Shown: positions 16,828 to 25,871 of the stretch, in pieces
How the letters are laid out: each line of letters starts with the position of its first letter
Numbering within the stretch: position 1 is the stretch's first letter
Origin: Actinokineospora baliensis
Lineage (GTDB): Bacteria; Actinomycetota; Actinomycetes; Mycobacteriales; Pseudonocardiaceae
DNA: 64,000 nucleotides
NCBI RefSeq assembly: GCF_016907695.1
Contig: NZ_JAFBCK010000001.1
Location: forward strand, 5,754,001-5,818,000
Reading direction: 5' to 3'
The notes under the pieces: model-generated
Databases searched by the model: none
Told to the model about the DNA's origin: nothing
What the model saw: the letters and a program-made list of their open reading frames with translations, nothing else
Position numbers and translations under genes: made by a program

Positions 16828-17694
16828 TCAGGCGCCTCGGGCCAGTTGGGGTGGGGGTTGGAGGAGTTGGCGGGTGGAGGCTATGGCGTGGGTGGTGACT
16901 TCTTGGGGTAGGCCGTGGCGGTGCCAGAGGTAGAGCGGGAGGGGAGCTAGAGGGGGTAGGTCGGTGCGGGGGGTGAGGCCTTCGGGGGTGCTGCCCAGGG
17001 TGGCCAGGACCGCCACGCCCAGGCCCGCGGTGGTGGCGGCGTGGACGCCTGCCAGTTGGGTGGCTTCGGCGCCTATCTCGGCGGGGATGTCGTGGGCGGC
17101 GAGGGTGTCGAGGGCGCTGGTGCGCAGCGCGCAGGGGCTGTCGAAGGCGACCAGGGGGACTCGGCCGGTGGGACGGGTCCAGGTGGGGGCTGAGTACCAG
17201 GTGAGTTCCAGCTCACCGACCGGGGTGGCGCGGGGGTCGTCCGTCGCGCCGAGCAGGAGAGCCAGGTCCAGGCGGCCCGCGGCGAGGGCTTCGCGAAGGG
17301 CGGTACCGCGGTCGAGGCGGAAGCGGACCCGGTGGTCGGGCAGGCACGCCTCGAGCGCGGCGGTCAGCGGCGGCAGCAGTTGCGCGGCGGCGTGTTCGGT
17401 CGAGCCGATCGCCACTGTGGCCTCGGTCTCGACGCCGAAACCGCGGAGGGATTCGTCGTGCAGGGCGAGAATCTGGCGGGCGTAGCCGAGCAGGTGGTTG
17501 CCGTCTGCGGTGAGGCGGGAGCGCCTGCCGACCCGCTCCACCAAGCGCCTGCCGGTGGCGGCCTCCAGCCTGCGCACGTGCTGGCTGACCGCGGCCTGGC
17601 TCAGGTGCAGGTGCGTGGCGGCGCGCTGGAAGCCGCCGCGGTCGGCCACCGCGACCAGGCTGCGCAGCGGGACGATGTCCATGACGTTCGCCAT
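16828..17694 (-). CDS. LysR family transcriptional regulator
   Basis: A 288-residue LysR protein. The HTH lies near residues 20-45 (GGFQRAATHLHLSQAAVSQHVRRLEAATG), followed by a substrate-binding domain. It is divergent from the leader peptide and monooxygenase/ABC operon, with which it shares about 100 bp, so it is the likely activator. The effector is unknown; in this context a sulfur metabolite is plausible. A second in-frame ATG 12 bp downstream could also start it. Confidence 0.88.
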   Translation of the reverse strand: MANVMDIVPLRSLVAVADRGGFQRAATHLHLSQAAVSQHVRRLEAATGRRLVERVGRRSRLTADGNHLLGYARQILALHDESLRGFGVETEATVAIGSTEHAAAQLLPPLTAALEACLPDHRVRFRLDRGTALREALAAGRLDLALLLGATDDPRATPVGELELTWYSAPTWTRPTGRVPLVAFDSPCALRTSALDTLAAHDIPAEIGAEATQLAGVHAATTAGLGVAVLATLGSTPEGLTPRTDLPPLAPLPLYLWHRHGLPQEVTTHAIASTRQLLQPPPQLARGA

Positions 17695-17792
17695 GCTCTG
17701 GAAGCTACCCGAGCACCTATCACCGATCGCGATGTATCCGCATCATGAAACATCGTTGGACACCCTTGCGCGCAGCGGTCATGCTCGGAGCC

Positions 17793-17891
17793 ATGAACCA
17801 GCCGACCGCCGCGATGAGCCCCCTGCTCACCTGCCGCCGTTGGCTGGACAACGCCCGTTGTGGCACCGCGATCTGTTCGCCCACCCGCTAG
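17793..17891 (+). CDS. cysteine-containing leader peptide (sulfur-operon type)
   Basis: A 32-residue peptide from ATG 17793, or 25 residues from ATG 17814, containing SPLLTCRRWLDNARC and AIC near the end. This fits the actinobacterial leader-peptide pattern LLTxRRxxDxxRxxxAxC seen before sulfur-assimilation genes, where cysteine-codon stalling is thought to control expression. Three of its codons are TGC/TGT. The stop lies 123 bp before the first monooxygenase gene, leaving room for the hairpins at 17929-17984. Confidence 0.65.
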   Translation: MNQPTAAMSPLLTCRRWLDNARCGTAICSPTR

Positions 17892-17928
17892 ATCGCCCCA
17901 TCTCCCGCGGCCGCAGCCCGCCCCGCCG

Positions 17929-17984
17929 CCCTGATCAGGGCCGCGCCCCCCGCTCCGCCACGCCCCCGACCCGTGGGCGTGCGG
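17929..17984 (+). promoter_or_regulatory. candidate attenuator hairpins
   Basis: A perfect CCCTGATCAGGG palindrome (17929-17940) is followed by CCGC-c-ACGCCC/GGGCGTGCGG (17955-17984, one bulge). They lie between the leader peptide stop and the monooxygenase start, where a transcription or translation attenuator would be expected. Confidence 0.45.
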
Positions 17985-18014
17985 TCACGCCTGCCCACAC
18001 GAGAACGGATCACC

Positions 18015-19385
18015 ATGTCCCGTCGCACCCTGAAACTGGGCGCCGTACTCCTCGGGGTCGGCGGCCCCGGCCAGCACAACACCTGGCTCAACCCCGAGAT
18101 CCCCGCCGACGCCAGTGTGGACATCGACTGGTACATCGCCCGCGCCAAGGAGGCCGAGGCGGCCAAGTTCGACCTGGTGTTCATCGTGGACAGCCAGTTC
18201 ATCACCGAGAACTCCCCGCACCACTACCTCAGCCGCCTTGAACCGCTGACCCTGCTGTCCGCGCTCGCCGTCCACACGCGACACATCGGTCTGGTGGGAA
18301 CGGCCACCACCTCCTACAACGAGCCGTTCAACCTGGCGCGCCGCCTCTACTCCCTCGACCACATCAGCCGCGGCCGCGCGGGCTGGAACGTGGTGACCAG
18401 TGGCGACGCGGGCACCGCCGGTAACTACAGCCGCGACGAGCACTACGACTACGCCACCCGCTACGGCCGCGCGCACGAGCACGTGCGGGTCGCCCAGGGC
18501 CTGTGGGACTCCTACGAGGCCGACGCCTTCCCCCGCGACCGGGAGTCGAACACCTTTTTCGACCCGAGCAAGCAGCACGCGCTCAACCACAAGGGCGAGC
18601 ACTTCTCCGTCGTCGGTCCGCTGAACCTGGAGCGCTCACCGCAGGGCCAGCCGGTCATCTTCCAGGCTGGCGACTCCGAGGAGGGCCGCGACCTGGGTGC
18701 CGCCATCGCCGAGGTGATCTTCACGCACGCGCCGACCCTGGAGAAGGCGCAGGCGTTCCGCACGGAGCTGCGCGAGCGCGCCGCGGCGAAGGGCCGCGAC
18801 CCCGAGCACGTGCTGATCCTGCCCGGCATCGGCCTGATCATCGCCGACACCGACGAGGAGGCCAGGGCCAAGGAGGACGCCCGCCTCGGCGCCAAGAGCT
18901 TCGACCGAGCCCTCAAGGAACTCGGCCGCCCCTTCGGCTGGCACGACTTCACCCAGTACGACCTCGACGCCCCGTTCCCCGATGTCGCCCACCTCGGTGA
19001 GCGCAGCTTCCGCACGCAGGCCGAGGGCATCACGAAGCTGGCGAAGGACAACGCTTTCACGCTGCGCCAGGTCGTCGAGCACCTCAGCGCGGCGGGCCGC
19101 TCACCGTTCGTCGGCTCGCCGGAGACCGTCGCCGACACGATCCAGCTCTGGTTCGAGCAGGGCGGCCTCGACGGGCTCAACGTGATGGTCAACGCGCCCA
19201 GCGAGTTCGCCCTGTTCACCGAGAAGGTGCTGCCCATCCTGCGCGAGCGCGGCGTGGTCCGCAGCGAGTACGAGTCGACCACCCTGCGCGGCAACCTCGG
19301 GCTGCCGATCCCGGCCAACCGCCACACCGCCGCCCGCGAGCACGCGGTCCAGGCCGACGAACCCACCCCCGCCCTCGTCCCGTGA
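18015..19385 (+). CDS. LLM class flavin monooxygenase, NtaA/SnaA/DszA (DmoA)-type
   Basis: A 456-residue FMN-dependent monooxygenase. The family pattern includes the N-terminal GGPGQHNTW, DLVFIVDSQF, SLDHISRGRAGWNVVTS and C-terminal TLRGNLGLPIPANRHT. The class uses reduced flavin and O2 to oxidise sulfur, nitrilo or aromatic compounds. It heads a long operon with an ABC importer and is paralogous to the gene at 24537. ATG 18015 follows GAACGGA. Organosulfur use is inferred from the leader peptide. Confidence 0.88.
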   Translation: MSRRTLKLGAVLLGVGGPGQHNTWLNPEIPADASVDIDWYIARAKEAEAAKFDLVFIVDSQFITENSPHHYLSRLEPLTLLSALAVHTRHIGLVGTATTSYNEPFNLARRLYSLDHISRGRAGWNVVTSGDAGTAGNYSRDEHYDYATRYGRAHEHVRVAQGLWDSYEADAFPRDRESNTFFDPSKQHALNHKGEHFSVVGPLNLERSPQGQPVIFQAGDSEEGRDLGAAIAEVIFTHAPTLEKAQAFRTELRERAAAKGRDPEHVLILPGIGLIIADTDEEARAKEDARLGAKSFDRALKELGRPFGWHDFTQYDLDAPFPDVAHLGERSFRTQAEGITKLAKDNAFTLRQVVEHLSAAGRSPFVGSPETVADTIQLWFEQGGLDGLNVMVNAPSEFALFTEKVLPILRERGVVRSEYESTTLRGNLGLPIPANRHTAAREHAVQADEPTPALVP

Positions 19386-19426
19386 TCCCCACACCCAGCC
19401 CTGACTCCCGAAGAGAAAGACAGGAC

Positions 19427-20965
19427 ATGTCCGTGCGCACCACCGCCCGCCGTTTGCGCGGCGCCACCCTCGCTCTCGCCATCGCGGCGACCTTGGCGTC
19501 CACCCTCACCGCGTGCGGCAGCGGCGGCGCGTCCGCGGCCGCGTCCGGTCCGACGACGCTCAAGTGGGCCTCGTCGTACTTCCCGACGCACTGGGATCCC
19601 GTGGTCAGCGGCAGCGGCGCCCAGTTCAGATTGTTGTCCCTGGTCTACGCGTCGCTGACGAGAACGGACGAGACCGGCAAGGCGGTGCCCGACCTCGCCG
19701 AGAAGTGGGAGTACAACACCGCGGGCGACCAGGTCACCTTCCACCTGCGCGCGGGCCTGAAGTTCAGCGACGGCGAGCCGGTCGACGGCGCCGCGATCAA
19801 GGCGGCCATCGAGCGGGCCAAGACGCAGAAGAACTCGGCGCTCTTCGGCGATCTCACCTCCATCAAGGAGGTCACCGCCAGCGGCCAGGACGTCGTGGTG
19901 ACGCTGACCCAGGTCGACCACCAGATCCCGCAGCTGCTCGGCCAGCGGGTGCTGCAGGTGGCCAGCCCGAAGGCGGCCCAGGACCCGGCGAAGCTCGACC
20001 AGACCCCGGTCGGCGCGGGCCCGTTCGTGGTCACGCAACTGGTGCCGGGCACCAAGGTGGTGCTGAAGAAGAACCCGGACTACTGGGACGCGGCCAACAT
20101 CCACATCGACACCGTGGAGCTGGTCTCCGCCCCGGACGCCTCGACGGTGGTCTCCGGGCTGCAGACCGGCGTCTACAACTTCGCCGACCTGGCCCCCGCG
20201 CAGGCGGACGCGGCCAAGAAAGCCGGGCTCGACGTGTTCGTGCAGCCGGGCTTCAACGCGGCCAACATCAGCCTCAACGTCAACAAGCCGCCGTTCAACA
20301 ACCCCAAGGTCGTCGACGCGGTGCGGCACGCGGTCAACCGCAAGGAGTTCGTCGACAAGCTGACCTTCGGCCTCGGCGAGGCGACCGACCAGCCGTTCCC
20401 GGAGAAGTACATCGCCTACGACCCCACCTCGAAGAACCGCTGGCCCTACGACCAGGAGAAGGCCAAGCAGCTGCTGGCCGAGGCCGGGTTCAAGCCGGGT
20501 GACATCAAGCTCGACCTGGTGATCCCGGACGCCACGCCCGCGGCGGAGATCATCCAGTCGCAGCTGGCCGCGGTCGGCATCACCCTCACCATCAAGGTCG
20601 ACAAGAACTGGTCGAAGCCGTTCTTCGCCAAGGAGCTCACGGTGTCGGTCTACGGCACCACCGGCCGCGATTCCGCCGTGCAGACGCTGACCGCGCACTT
20701 CGGCCCCAACGGCCCGCTGAACCTCAGCACGCCCTACGAGCCCGAGGGCTTCGAGGCCGCCGTCGCGAAGGTGCGGCAGACACCGCTGGACTCGCCGGAG
20801 TACCCCGAGGCGCTGCGGGCCGCGACCCGCGCGGGCTTGGAGAGCCGGGCGCTGGTGTTCACCTACTCGGCGCCCAACCTGCTCGCCAAGAGCAAGTCGA
20901 TCTCGGCGCTACCCGCCAACCCGGCGCACATCGACTGGACGGGCGTGCGGATCAATGGCCGCTGA
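19427..20965 (+). CDS. ABC transporter substrate-binding lipoprotein (SBP_bac_5 family)
   Basis: A 512-residue extracytoplasmic solute-binding protein of the oligopeptide/nickel class. The signal peptide ends in lipobox LTAC with lipidated Cys30. The family pattern LVYASLTRTDETGKAVPDLAEKW and the later FHLRAGLKFSDGEPV are typical. ATG 19427 lies 42 bp after the monooxygenase stop. The stop overlaps the permease start by 11 bp. Ligand not predictable; context suggests a small sulfur compound or conjugate. Confidence 0.9.
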   Translation: MSVRTTARRLRGATLALAIAATLASTLTACGSGGASAAASGPTTLKWASSYFPTHWDPVVSGSGAQFRLLSLVYASLTRTDETGKAVPDLAEKWEYNTAGDQVTFHLRAGLKFSDGEPVDGAAIKAAIERAKTQKNSALFGDLTSIKEVTASGQDVVVTLTQVDHQIPQLLGQRVLQVASPKAAQDPAKLDQTPVGAGPFVVTQLVPGTKVVLKKNPDYWDAANIHIDTVELVSAPDASTVVSGLQTGVYNFADLAPAQADAAKKAGLDVFVQPGFNAANISLNVNKPPFNNPKVVDAVRHAVNRKEFVDKLTFGLGEATDQPFPEKYIAYDPTSKNRWPYDQEKAKQLLAEAGFKPGDIKLDLVIPDATPAAEIIQSQLAAVGITLTIKVDKNWSKPFFAKELTVSVYGTTGRDSAVQTLTAHFGPNGPLNLSTPYEPEGFEAAVAKVRQTPLDSPEYPEALRAATRAGLESRALVFTYSAPNLLAKSKSISALPANPAHIDWTGVRINGR

Positions 20966-21983
20966 CCTGGCATTACCGGCCCCTGGTCGCGCGGCGGTCC
21001 GCGCGGCCAGGGCCCGCCGGGGCACCGTGCGGGTGCTGGGCGTCCTCGGCCGGTCCGTCGCGATCTTCATCCCGGTGTTCTTCGTGGCGACCTTCGTGAC
21101 CTTCGCGCTGCGCGCCCTCAGCGGGCTCTCGCCTGCGCGGATCCAGCTCGGCGAGAGCGCCACCCCCGAGGCGATCCACAACATCGAGAGCCAGTGGGGC
21201 CTGGACCGGCCGTTCCTGGTGCAGTACTGGGACTGGTTCAGCGGCGTGCTGCACGGGCAGTTGGGCACGAGTTGGGTCAACGGCGCCGACATCTCCACCC
21301 TGATCGGTCTCGGCCTCGGGGTCAGCCTGTCGGTGGCGGTCCTGGCCCTGGTGCTGGGCACCCTGATCGGGTTCGGGCTCGGGACGCTCGCGGCGCTGCG
21401 GCCGGGCACGCTGCTCGACCGGGCGATCACCGGGTTCGTCACGGTGATCTCGGTGATGCCCGCGTTCGTCGTCGGCATCGTGCTGGTGGAGATCTTCGCG
21501 GTCGGGCTGGACCTGCTGCCCTCCGGCGGGTACGTGCCGCTGGCGGAGGGCGGGGTCGGCCCCTGGCTGGCGCACGTGATCCTGCCCGCGCTGGCGCTGA
21601 GCTTCGACGTGGTCGCCGACGTCGCCAGGCAGTTGCGCACCGGGCTGGTCTCGGCCTACCGGGAGAACTACGTGGTCGGGGCGCTGGTGCGCGGCCTGAG
21701 CCCGCGCCGGATCTTCTTCCGGCACGTGCTGCGCAACGGCACCGGCCCGGCGCTGGCCACGCTCGGCATCAAGTTCCCGTCGCTGGTCGGCGCCGCCGTG
21801 GTCACCGAGTGGGTCTTCGGGCTGCAGGGCTTCGGCCGCTTCGCCAACGACTCGGCCCAGGCGGGCGACGTGCCCGCCGTGCAGGGGGTGCTCGTGGTGT
21901 CGGTCGCCATGGTCGTGACCTTCAACCTGCTCATCAACATCGTGCTCGGCCGGGTCACCCCGGCCTCGCAGCGGGGGGTGTGA
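20955..21983 (+). CDS. ABC permease, DppB-like
   Basis: A 342-residue inner-membrane permease with six helices and the coupling sequence RENYVVGALVRGLSPRRIFFRHVLRN of BPD transport permeases. It overlaps the binding-protein stop by 11 bp and is followed by the second permease after 3 bp, so the two are translationally coupled. Confidence 0.9.
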   Translation: MAADLALPAPGRAAVRAARARRGTVRVLGVLGRSVAIFIPVFFVATFVTFALRALSGLSPARIQLGESATPEAIHNIESQWGLDRPFLVQYWDWFSGVLHGQLGTSWVNGADISTLIGLGLGVSLSVAVLALVLGTLIGFGLGTLAALRPGTLLDRAITGFVTVISVMPAFVVGIVLVEIFAVGLDLLPSGGYVPLAEGGVGPWLAHVILPALALSFDVVADVARQLRTGLVSAYRENYVVGALVRGLSPRRIFFRHVLRNGTGPALATLGIKFPSLVGAAVVTEWVFGLQGFGRFANDSAQAGDVPAVQGVLVVSVAMVVTFNLLINIVLGRVTPASQRGV

Positions 21984-21986
21984 GGC

Positions 21987-22859
21987 GTGGTCCGCCGTGT
22001 GCTGTCCCTCGTGTCCGGCCGGATCTCGGTAGGGATCCTGCTCGCGATCGCGCTGCTGGCCGTCTTCGGCCCGCTGCTCGCCCCGCAGGACCCGCTGGCC
22101 ACCAGCGACAACACCCTCGCCGGGACGTCGGCCGCGCACTGGCTGGGCACCGACTACCTGGGCCGCGACGTGTTCAGCAGGCTGCTGGACGGGTCGCGGG
22201 TGAGCGTGGTCGGCGCTCTGGAGGTCACCCTGGTGGCACTGGTCGTCGGCGCCATCCCGGGGATCCTGTCGGTGTACCTCGGGCGGGTGTTCGAGTGGTT
22301 GACCCTGCGGGTGGCCGACACCCTCATCGCGTTGCCGTTCCTGCTGTTCGCGGTGGCCGTGACGGCGCTGCTCGGCAACGGGATCACGCAGGCGATGCTG
22401 GTGACCGGGGTGCTCGTCTCACCGCTGTTCTACCGGGTGTCGCGGGCGGCGACGCTGGCGGTGGCGCGGTCGCAGTACGTCGAGGCGGCGCTGATCTCCG
22501 GCGCCTCGCTCGGGTGGGTCGTGCGCAGGCACGTGTGGGCGAAGGTGCTGCCGCCGATCGCGGTCGCGCTCGCCCAGACGCTCGGCGTCGGGTTCATCAT
22601 CGTCTCCAGCCTGTCGTTCCTGGGCATCGGCGTGCAGCCACCGGAGCCGACCTGGGGCGGGCTGCTGGCCTCCGACCTCGGCTACCTCGACTACCGGCCG
22701 TCCGCGCCGTTCGTGCCAGCGCTGCTGATCATGGCGACGGTGTGGGCCAGCAACCTGCTCGCCGACGCCATCCGCGACGTCTCCGGCGAGGCGGGACGCG
22801 CCCTCGTCAACTCCCGCAAGGCAAAGGCCAACCAGCTCGCCGCCGGAGGTACACCATGA
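21987..22859 (+). CDS. ABC permease, DppC-like
   Basis: A 290-residue permease. The N-terminal domain has GTDYLGRDVFSRLLDGSRVS, the hallmark of DppC/OppC proteins, and the EAA loop reads SQYVEAALISGASLGWVVRRHV. Start GTG 21987. Its TGA overlaps the ATG of the ATPase gene (ATGA). Confidence 0.9.
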   Translation: MVRRVLSLVSGRISVGILLAIALLAVFGPLLAPQDPLATSDNTLAGTSAAHWLGTDYLGRDVFSRLLDGSRVSVVGALEVTLVALVVGAIPGILSVYLGRVFEWLTLRVADTLIALPFLLFAVAVTALLGNGITQAMLVTGVLVSPLFYRVSRAATLAVARSQYVEAALISGASLGWVVRRHVWAKVLPPIAVALAQTLGVGFIIVSSLSFLGIGVQPPEPTWGGLLASDLGYLDYRPSAPFVPALLIMATVWASNLLADAIRDVSGEAGRALVNSRKAKANQLAAGGTP

Positions 22860-23707
22860 CCACGCTCACCGAGACCCCCGTCCGGCCCACCACCACCGAT
22901 CCCGTACTGGCGGTGCGCGATGTGCGGATCCGCGACCAGGTGAGCGGTCGCGAGATCGTCAAGGGGGTCAGCTTCTCGCTCACCCCGGGCAAGGTCGTCG
23001 GCATCGTCGGCGAGTCCGGCAGCGGCAAGACGCTGACCTGCCGGGCGGTGCTGGGCATCCTGCCGGAGCACATCGAGGTCGCCGGCGGCGCCATCCACGT
23101 CGCGGGCGAGGACGTCGCGGCGCTGTCCCCGGCGGGCCTGACGGCGCTGCGCGGCTCGACGATCAGCGCGGTGTTCCAGGACCCGGCGTCCTACCTGAAC
23201 CCGTCGATCAAAGTCGGGCCGCAGATCGCCGAGGTCGTGCGGGTGAAGAAGGGGCTCGGGCGCCGCGCGGCCAAGCGGCGGGCGATCGAGCTGATCGCCG
23301 CTGTGCACCTGCGCGACCCGGAGCTGGTCTACGGCCAGTACGCCCACGAGCTCTCCGGCGGGATGCTGCAGCGGGTGCTGATCGCCACCGCGATCGCGGC
23401 CGATCCCCGGGTGCTCATCGCCGACGAGGCCACCACCGCGCTGGACGTGACCGTGCAGGCGGAGATCCTCGACCTGTTGGCCGACCTGCGCGACACCGCA
23501 GGCCTGGCACTGGTGGTCGTCTCGCACGACTTGGCCGTGGTCGCGCAGCTGTGCGACGAGGTTCTGGTGATGCGCGAGGGCGAGGTCGTCGAACAGGGCC
23601 CGACCGAACGTGTGCTCTACCACCCCCAGCACGACTACACCCGGCTGCTCATCGACGAACACGAGCAATATGGGTTGGACAGATTCCTCGCGCGGGAGGG
23701 ATCATGA
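22856..23707 (+). CDS. ABC ATP-binding protein, DppD-like
   Basis: A 283-residue ATPase. Walker A GESGSGKT (52-59), signature LSGGMLQR, Walker B VLIADE, and the C-terminal oligopeptide-type HPQHDYTRLLI. ATG 22856 after GGAGGT. It begins inside an open frame that runs far upstream on the same strand, but that extension is only a shadow of the permease genes. Confidence 0.92.
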   Translation: MTTLTETPVRPTTTDPVLAVRDVRIRDQVSGREIVKGVSFSLTPGKVVGIVGESGSGKTLTCRAVLGILPEHIEVAGGAIHVAGEDVAALSPAGLTALRGSTISAVFQDPASYLNPSIKVGPQIAEVVRVKKGLGRRAAKRRAIELIAAVHLRDPELVYGQYAHELSGGMLQRVLIATAIAADPRVLIADEATTALDVTVQAEILDLLADLRDTAGLALVVVSHDLAVVAQLCDEVLVMREGEVVEQGPTERVLYHPQHDYTRLLIDEHEQYGLDRFLAREGS

Positions 23708-24522
23708 CGGTCATGGAGGTCAGCGGCCTCAGTGTCCACTATGGACGTCGAGGGCAACACCGCCAAGCACTCTCCGGCGCCTCCCTGTCGGTCGCCAGGG
23801 GCGAGGTCGTCGGGTTGATCGGGGAAACCGGCTCCGGCAAGTCCACCCTCGCGCGCGCCGTGCTCGGGCTGGTGCGGCCGTCGGCGGGCCGGGTGGTCAT
23901 CGACGGCGAGGACGTCACCGGGTACGGCAACCGGCAGTGGCGGTCGCTGCGGCGCCGGGGCGTGGTCCAGTACGTGTTCCAGGACCCGTTGCGCAGCCTG
24001 GACCCCGATCTGCCCATTGTGGACTCGGTGGTGGAACCGCTGCTGGTCAAGGGGATCAGCCGCGAGGAAGCCGTCGTCAAGGCAAGGGAGTACCTGGTCA
24101 AGGTCCGCCTGACCGAGGACCTGCTCCCCCGGCTGCCCAGCGAGCTCTCCGGCGGGCAGCGGCAACGCGTCGCCGTCGCCAGGGCGCTGATCACCGAACC
24201 GAAGCTGGTGATCCTCGACGAACCGGTGAGCGCGCTCGACGCCGCGAACCGGGTGCAGGTCCTGGAACTGCTCAAGGACCTGCGCGCCGAGGGCATCGCG
24301 CTCGTGTTCATCTCCCACGACCTCGGCTCCGTCGCCGGGATCGCCGACCGGATCGCCGTGCTCTACCAGGGCGAACTGGTCGAGGTCGGCACCGCCCGCG
24401 ACATCATCGCGGCACCGGAGCACCCGTACACCCGCCTGCTCATCAGCTCCGCGCCCACGCTGCGCACCGCCTCCGCCGGTCGTGCGCAGCGGGCGGCACT
24501 GCGCGCGCTGCTCACCGCGTGA
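23704..24522 (+). CDS. ABC ATP-binding protein, DppF-like
   Basis: A 272-residue ATPase. Walker A GETGSGKS (40-47), signature LSGGQRQR, Walker B LVILDEP and the C-terminal EHPYTRLLISSAP. It overlaps the previous stop by ATGA. It completes a five-gene importer (SBP, two permeases, two ATPases). Confidence 0.92.
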   Translation: MTVMEVSGLSVHYGRRGQHRQALSGASLSVARGEVVGLIGETGSGKSTLARAVLGLVRPSAGRVVIDGEDVTGYGNRQWRSLRRRGVVQYVFQDPLRSLDPDLPIVDSVVEPLLVKGISREEAVVKAREYLVKVRLTEDLLPRLPSELSGGQRQRVAVARALITEPKLVILDEPVSALDAANRVQVLELLKDLRAEGIALVFISHDLGSVAGIADRIAVLYQGELVEVGTARDIIAAPEHPYTRLLISSAPTLRTASAGRAQRAALRALLTA

Positions 24523-24536
24523 AAGGAAGACCCAAG

Positions 24537-25871
24537 ATGACCCGCAAGATCCACCTCGCGCTGCACCCCTACGGGGTGGGCGGTCCCGGCCACCACGGCC
24601 TGTGGAAGGACCCCAGCATCGCGAAGAACGCCAGCATCGACATCAACTACTACATCCAGCAGGCCCAGGCGGCCGAGTGGGCGCTGTTCGACGCGCTGTT
24701 CATCGTGGACAGCCAGTTCATCAACCACACCTACCCCTCGCACTACCTCAACCGGCTGGAACCGCTGACCCTGCTGTCGGCGGTGGCCACCCACACCAAG
24801 TACATCGGCCTGGTCGGCACCGCGAGCTCCACCTACAACTCGCCGTTCAACCTCGCCCGCCGGTTCGGGTCGCTCGACCACATCAGCGGCGGCCGCGCCG
24901 GGTGGAACGTGGTCACCAGCTTCGACACCGGGACCAGCCGCAACTACGGACTGGAGGAGCACCTCGACTACGCGACCCGCTACGGCCGCGCGCTGGAGGC
25001 GGTCCAGGTCATCCGGGGCCTGTGGGACTCCTACGAGGACGACGCATTCCCCGCCGACGTCGAGGCCAACGTGTTCCTCGACCCGACGAAGCTGCACGCG
25101 CTCAACCACGTCGGCGAACACTTCCGCGTCGACGGGCCGTTGAACCTGTCCCGGTCGCCGCAGGGCCAGCCGGTGATCTTCCAGGCCGGGGTGTCCGAGG
25201 AGGGCCGCAACCTCGCCGCGCAGGTCGCCGAGGGCATCTACGCGCCGGGCGGGTCCATTGAGGACGCTCAGGCGTACTACGCCGACATCAAGCGCCGCAC
25301 CGCCGAGGCAGGGCGCGACCCCGACCACATCAAGATCTTCATCCACGGCGGTCCCATCGTCGGCGGTACCGACGAGGCGGCGCGGCGGCGCGAGCGGGAG
25401 ATCGTGGCCGAGGACAACGACTTCGACCGCAACGTCGGCCTACTCGGCCGGGCGTTCGGCGCGCACGACTTCAGCCAGTACGACCCGGACGCGCCCTTCC
25501 CCGACGTGGCGCACCTGGCCGAGCGCGGCGGGCGGACCGGGGCGGCGCGGATCATCGCCAGGGCCGAGGCGGGCGGGTTGACGCTGCGCCAGGTCGTGGA
25601 GACGTTCAACGAGCACCGAAAGTCGCCGTTCGTCGGCGCGCCAGCCACCGTCGCCGACGCCATCGAGCACTGGTTCGCCGCGGGCACCTTCGACGGCATC
25701 AACCTGGCTTTCCGCAACAACGACGACCTGGCCGCGTTCGTCGACGGGGTCGTGCCGCTGCTGCAGGCGCGCGGCCTGTACCGCACCGAGTACGAGGCGG
25801 ACACGCTGCGCGGCAACCTCGGCCTGCCGATCCCGGCCAACCGGCACACGCAGGCCCTGGTGGACGCCTGA
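24537..25871 (+). CDS. LLM class flavin monooxygenase, NtaA/SnaA/DszA (DmoA)-type, paralogue
   Basis: A 444-residue paralogue of the protein at 18015: the same GGPGHHGLW, ALFIVDSQF, RAGWNVVTS and terminal TLRGNLGLPIPANRHT. The two bracket the ABC genes, which suggests gene duplication around the importer. ATG 24537 follows AAAGGAAGA, 14 bp after the ATPase stop. It presumably acts on the imported substrate; distinct substrate ranges for the two copies are possible. Confidence 0.88.
   Translation: MTRKIHLALHPYGVGGPGHHGLWKDPSIAKNASIDINYYIQQAQAAEWALFDALFIVDSQFINHTYPSHYLNRLEPLTLLSAVATHTKYIGLVGTASSTYNSPFNLARRFGSLDHISGGRAGWNVVTSFDTGTSRNYGLEEHLDYATRYGRALEAVQVIRGLWDSYEDDAFPADVEANVFLDPTKLHALNHVGEHFRVDGPLNLSRSPQGQPVIFQAGVSEEGRNLAAQVAEGIYAPGGSIEDAQAYYADIKRRTAEAGRDPDHIKIFIHGGPIVGGTDEAARRREREIVAEDNDFDRNVGLLGRAFGAHDFSQYDPDAPFPDVAHLAERGGRTGAARIIARAEAGGLTLRQVVETFNEHRKSPFVGAPATVADAIEHWFAAGTFDGINLAFRNNDDLAAFVDGVVPLLQARGLYRTEYEADTLRGNLGLPIPANRHTQALVDA

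Noticed and set aside
17814..17891. Calling the leader peptide a chance ORF
   Set aside because: The LLTxRR...C pattern, position before the operon and following hairpins together are unlikely by chance, though still unproven.
18512..20698. Long open frame on the minus strand opposite the first monooxygenase and binding protein
   Set aside because: Arg/Gly/Val-rich low-complexity translation, antisense to two well-supported genes; a typical high-GC artefact.
21194..22855. Upstream extension of the DppD-like gene
   Set aside because: It shadows both permease genes; the ATG at 22856 has GGAGGT and gives a normal-length ATPase.
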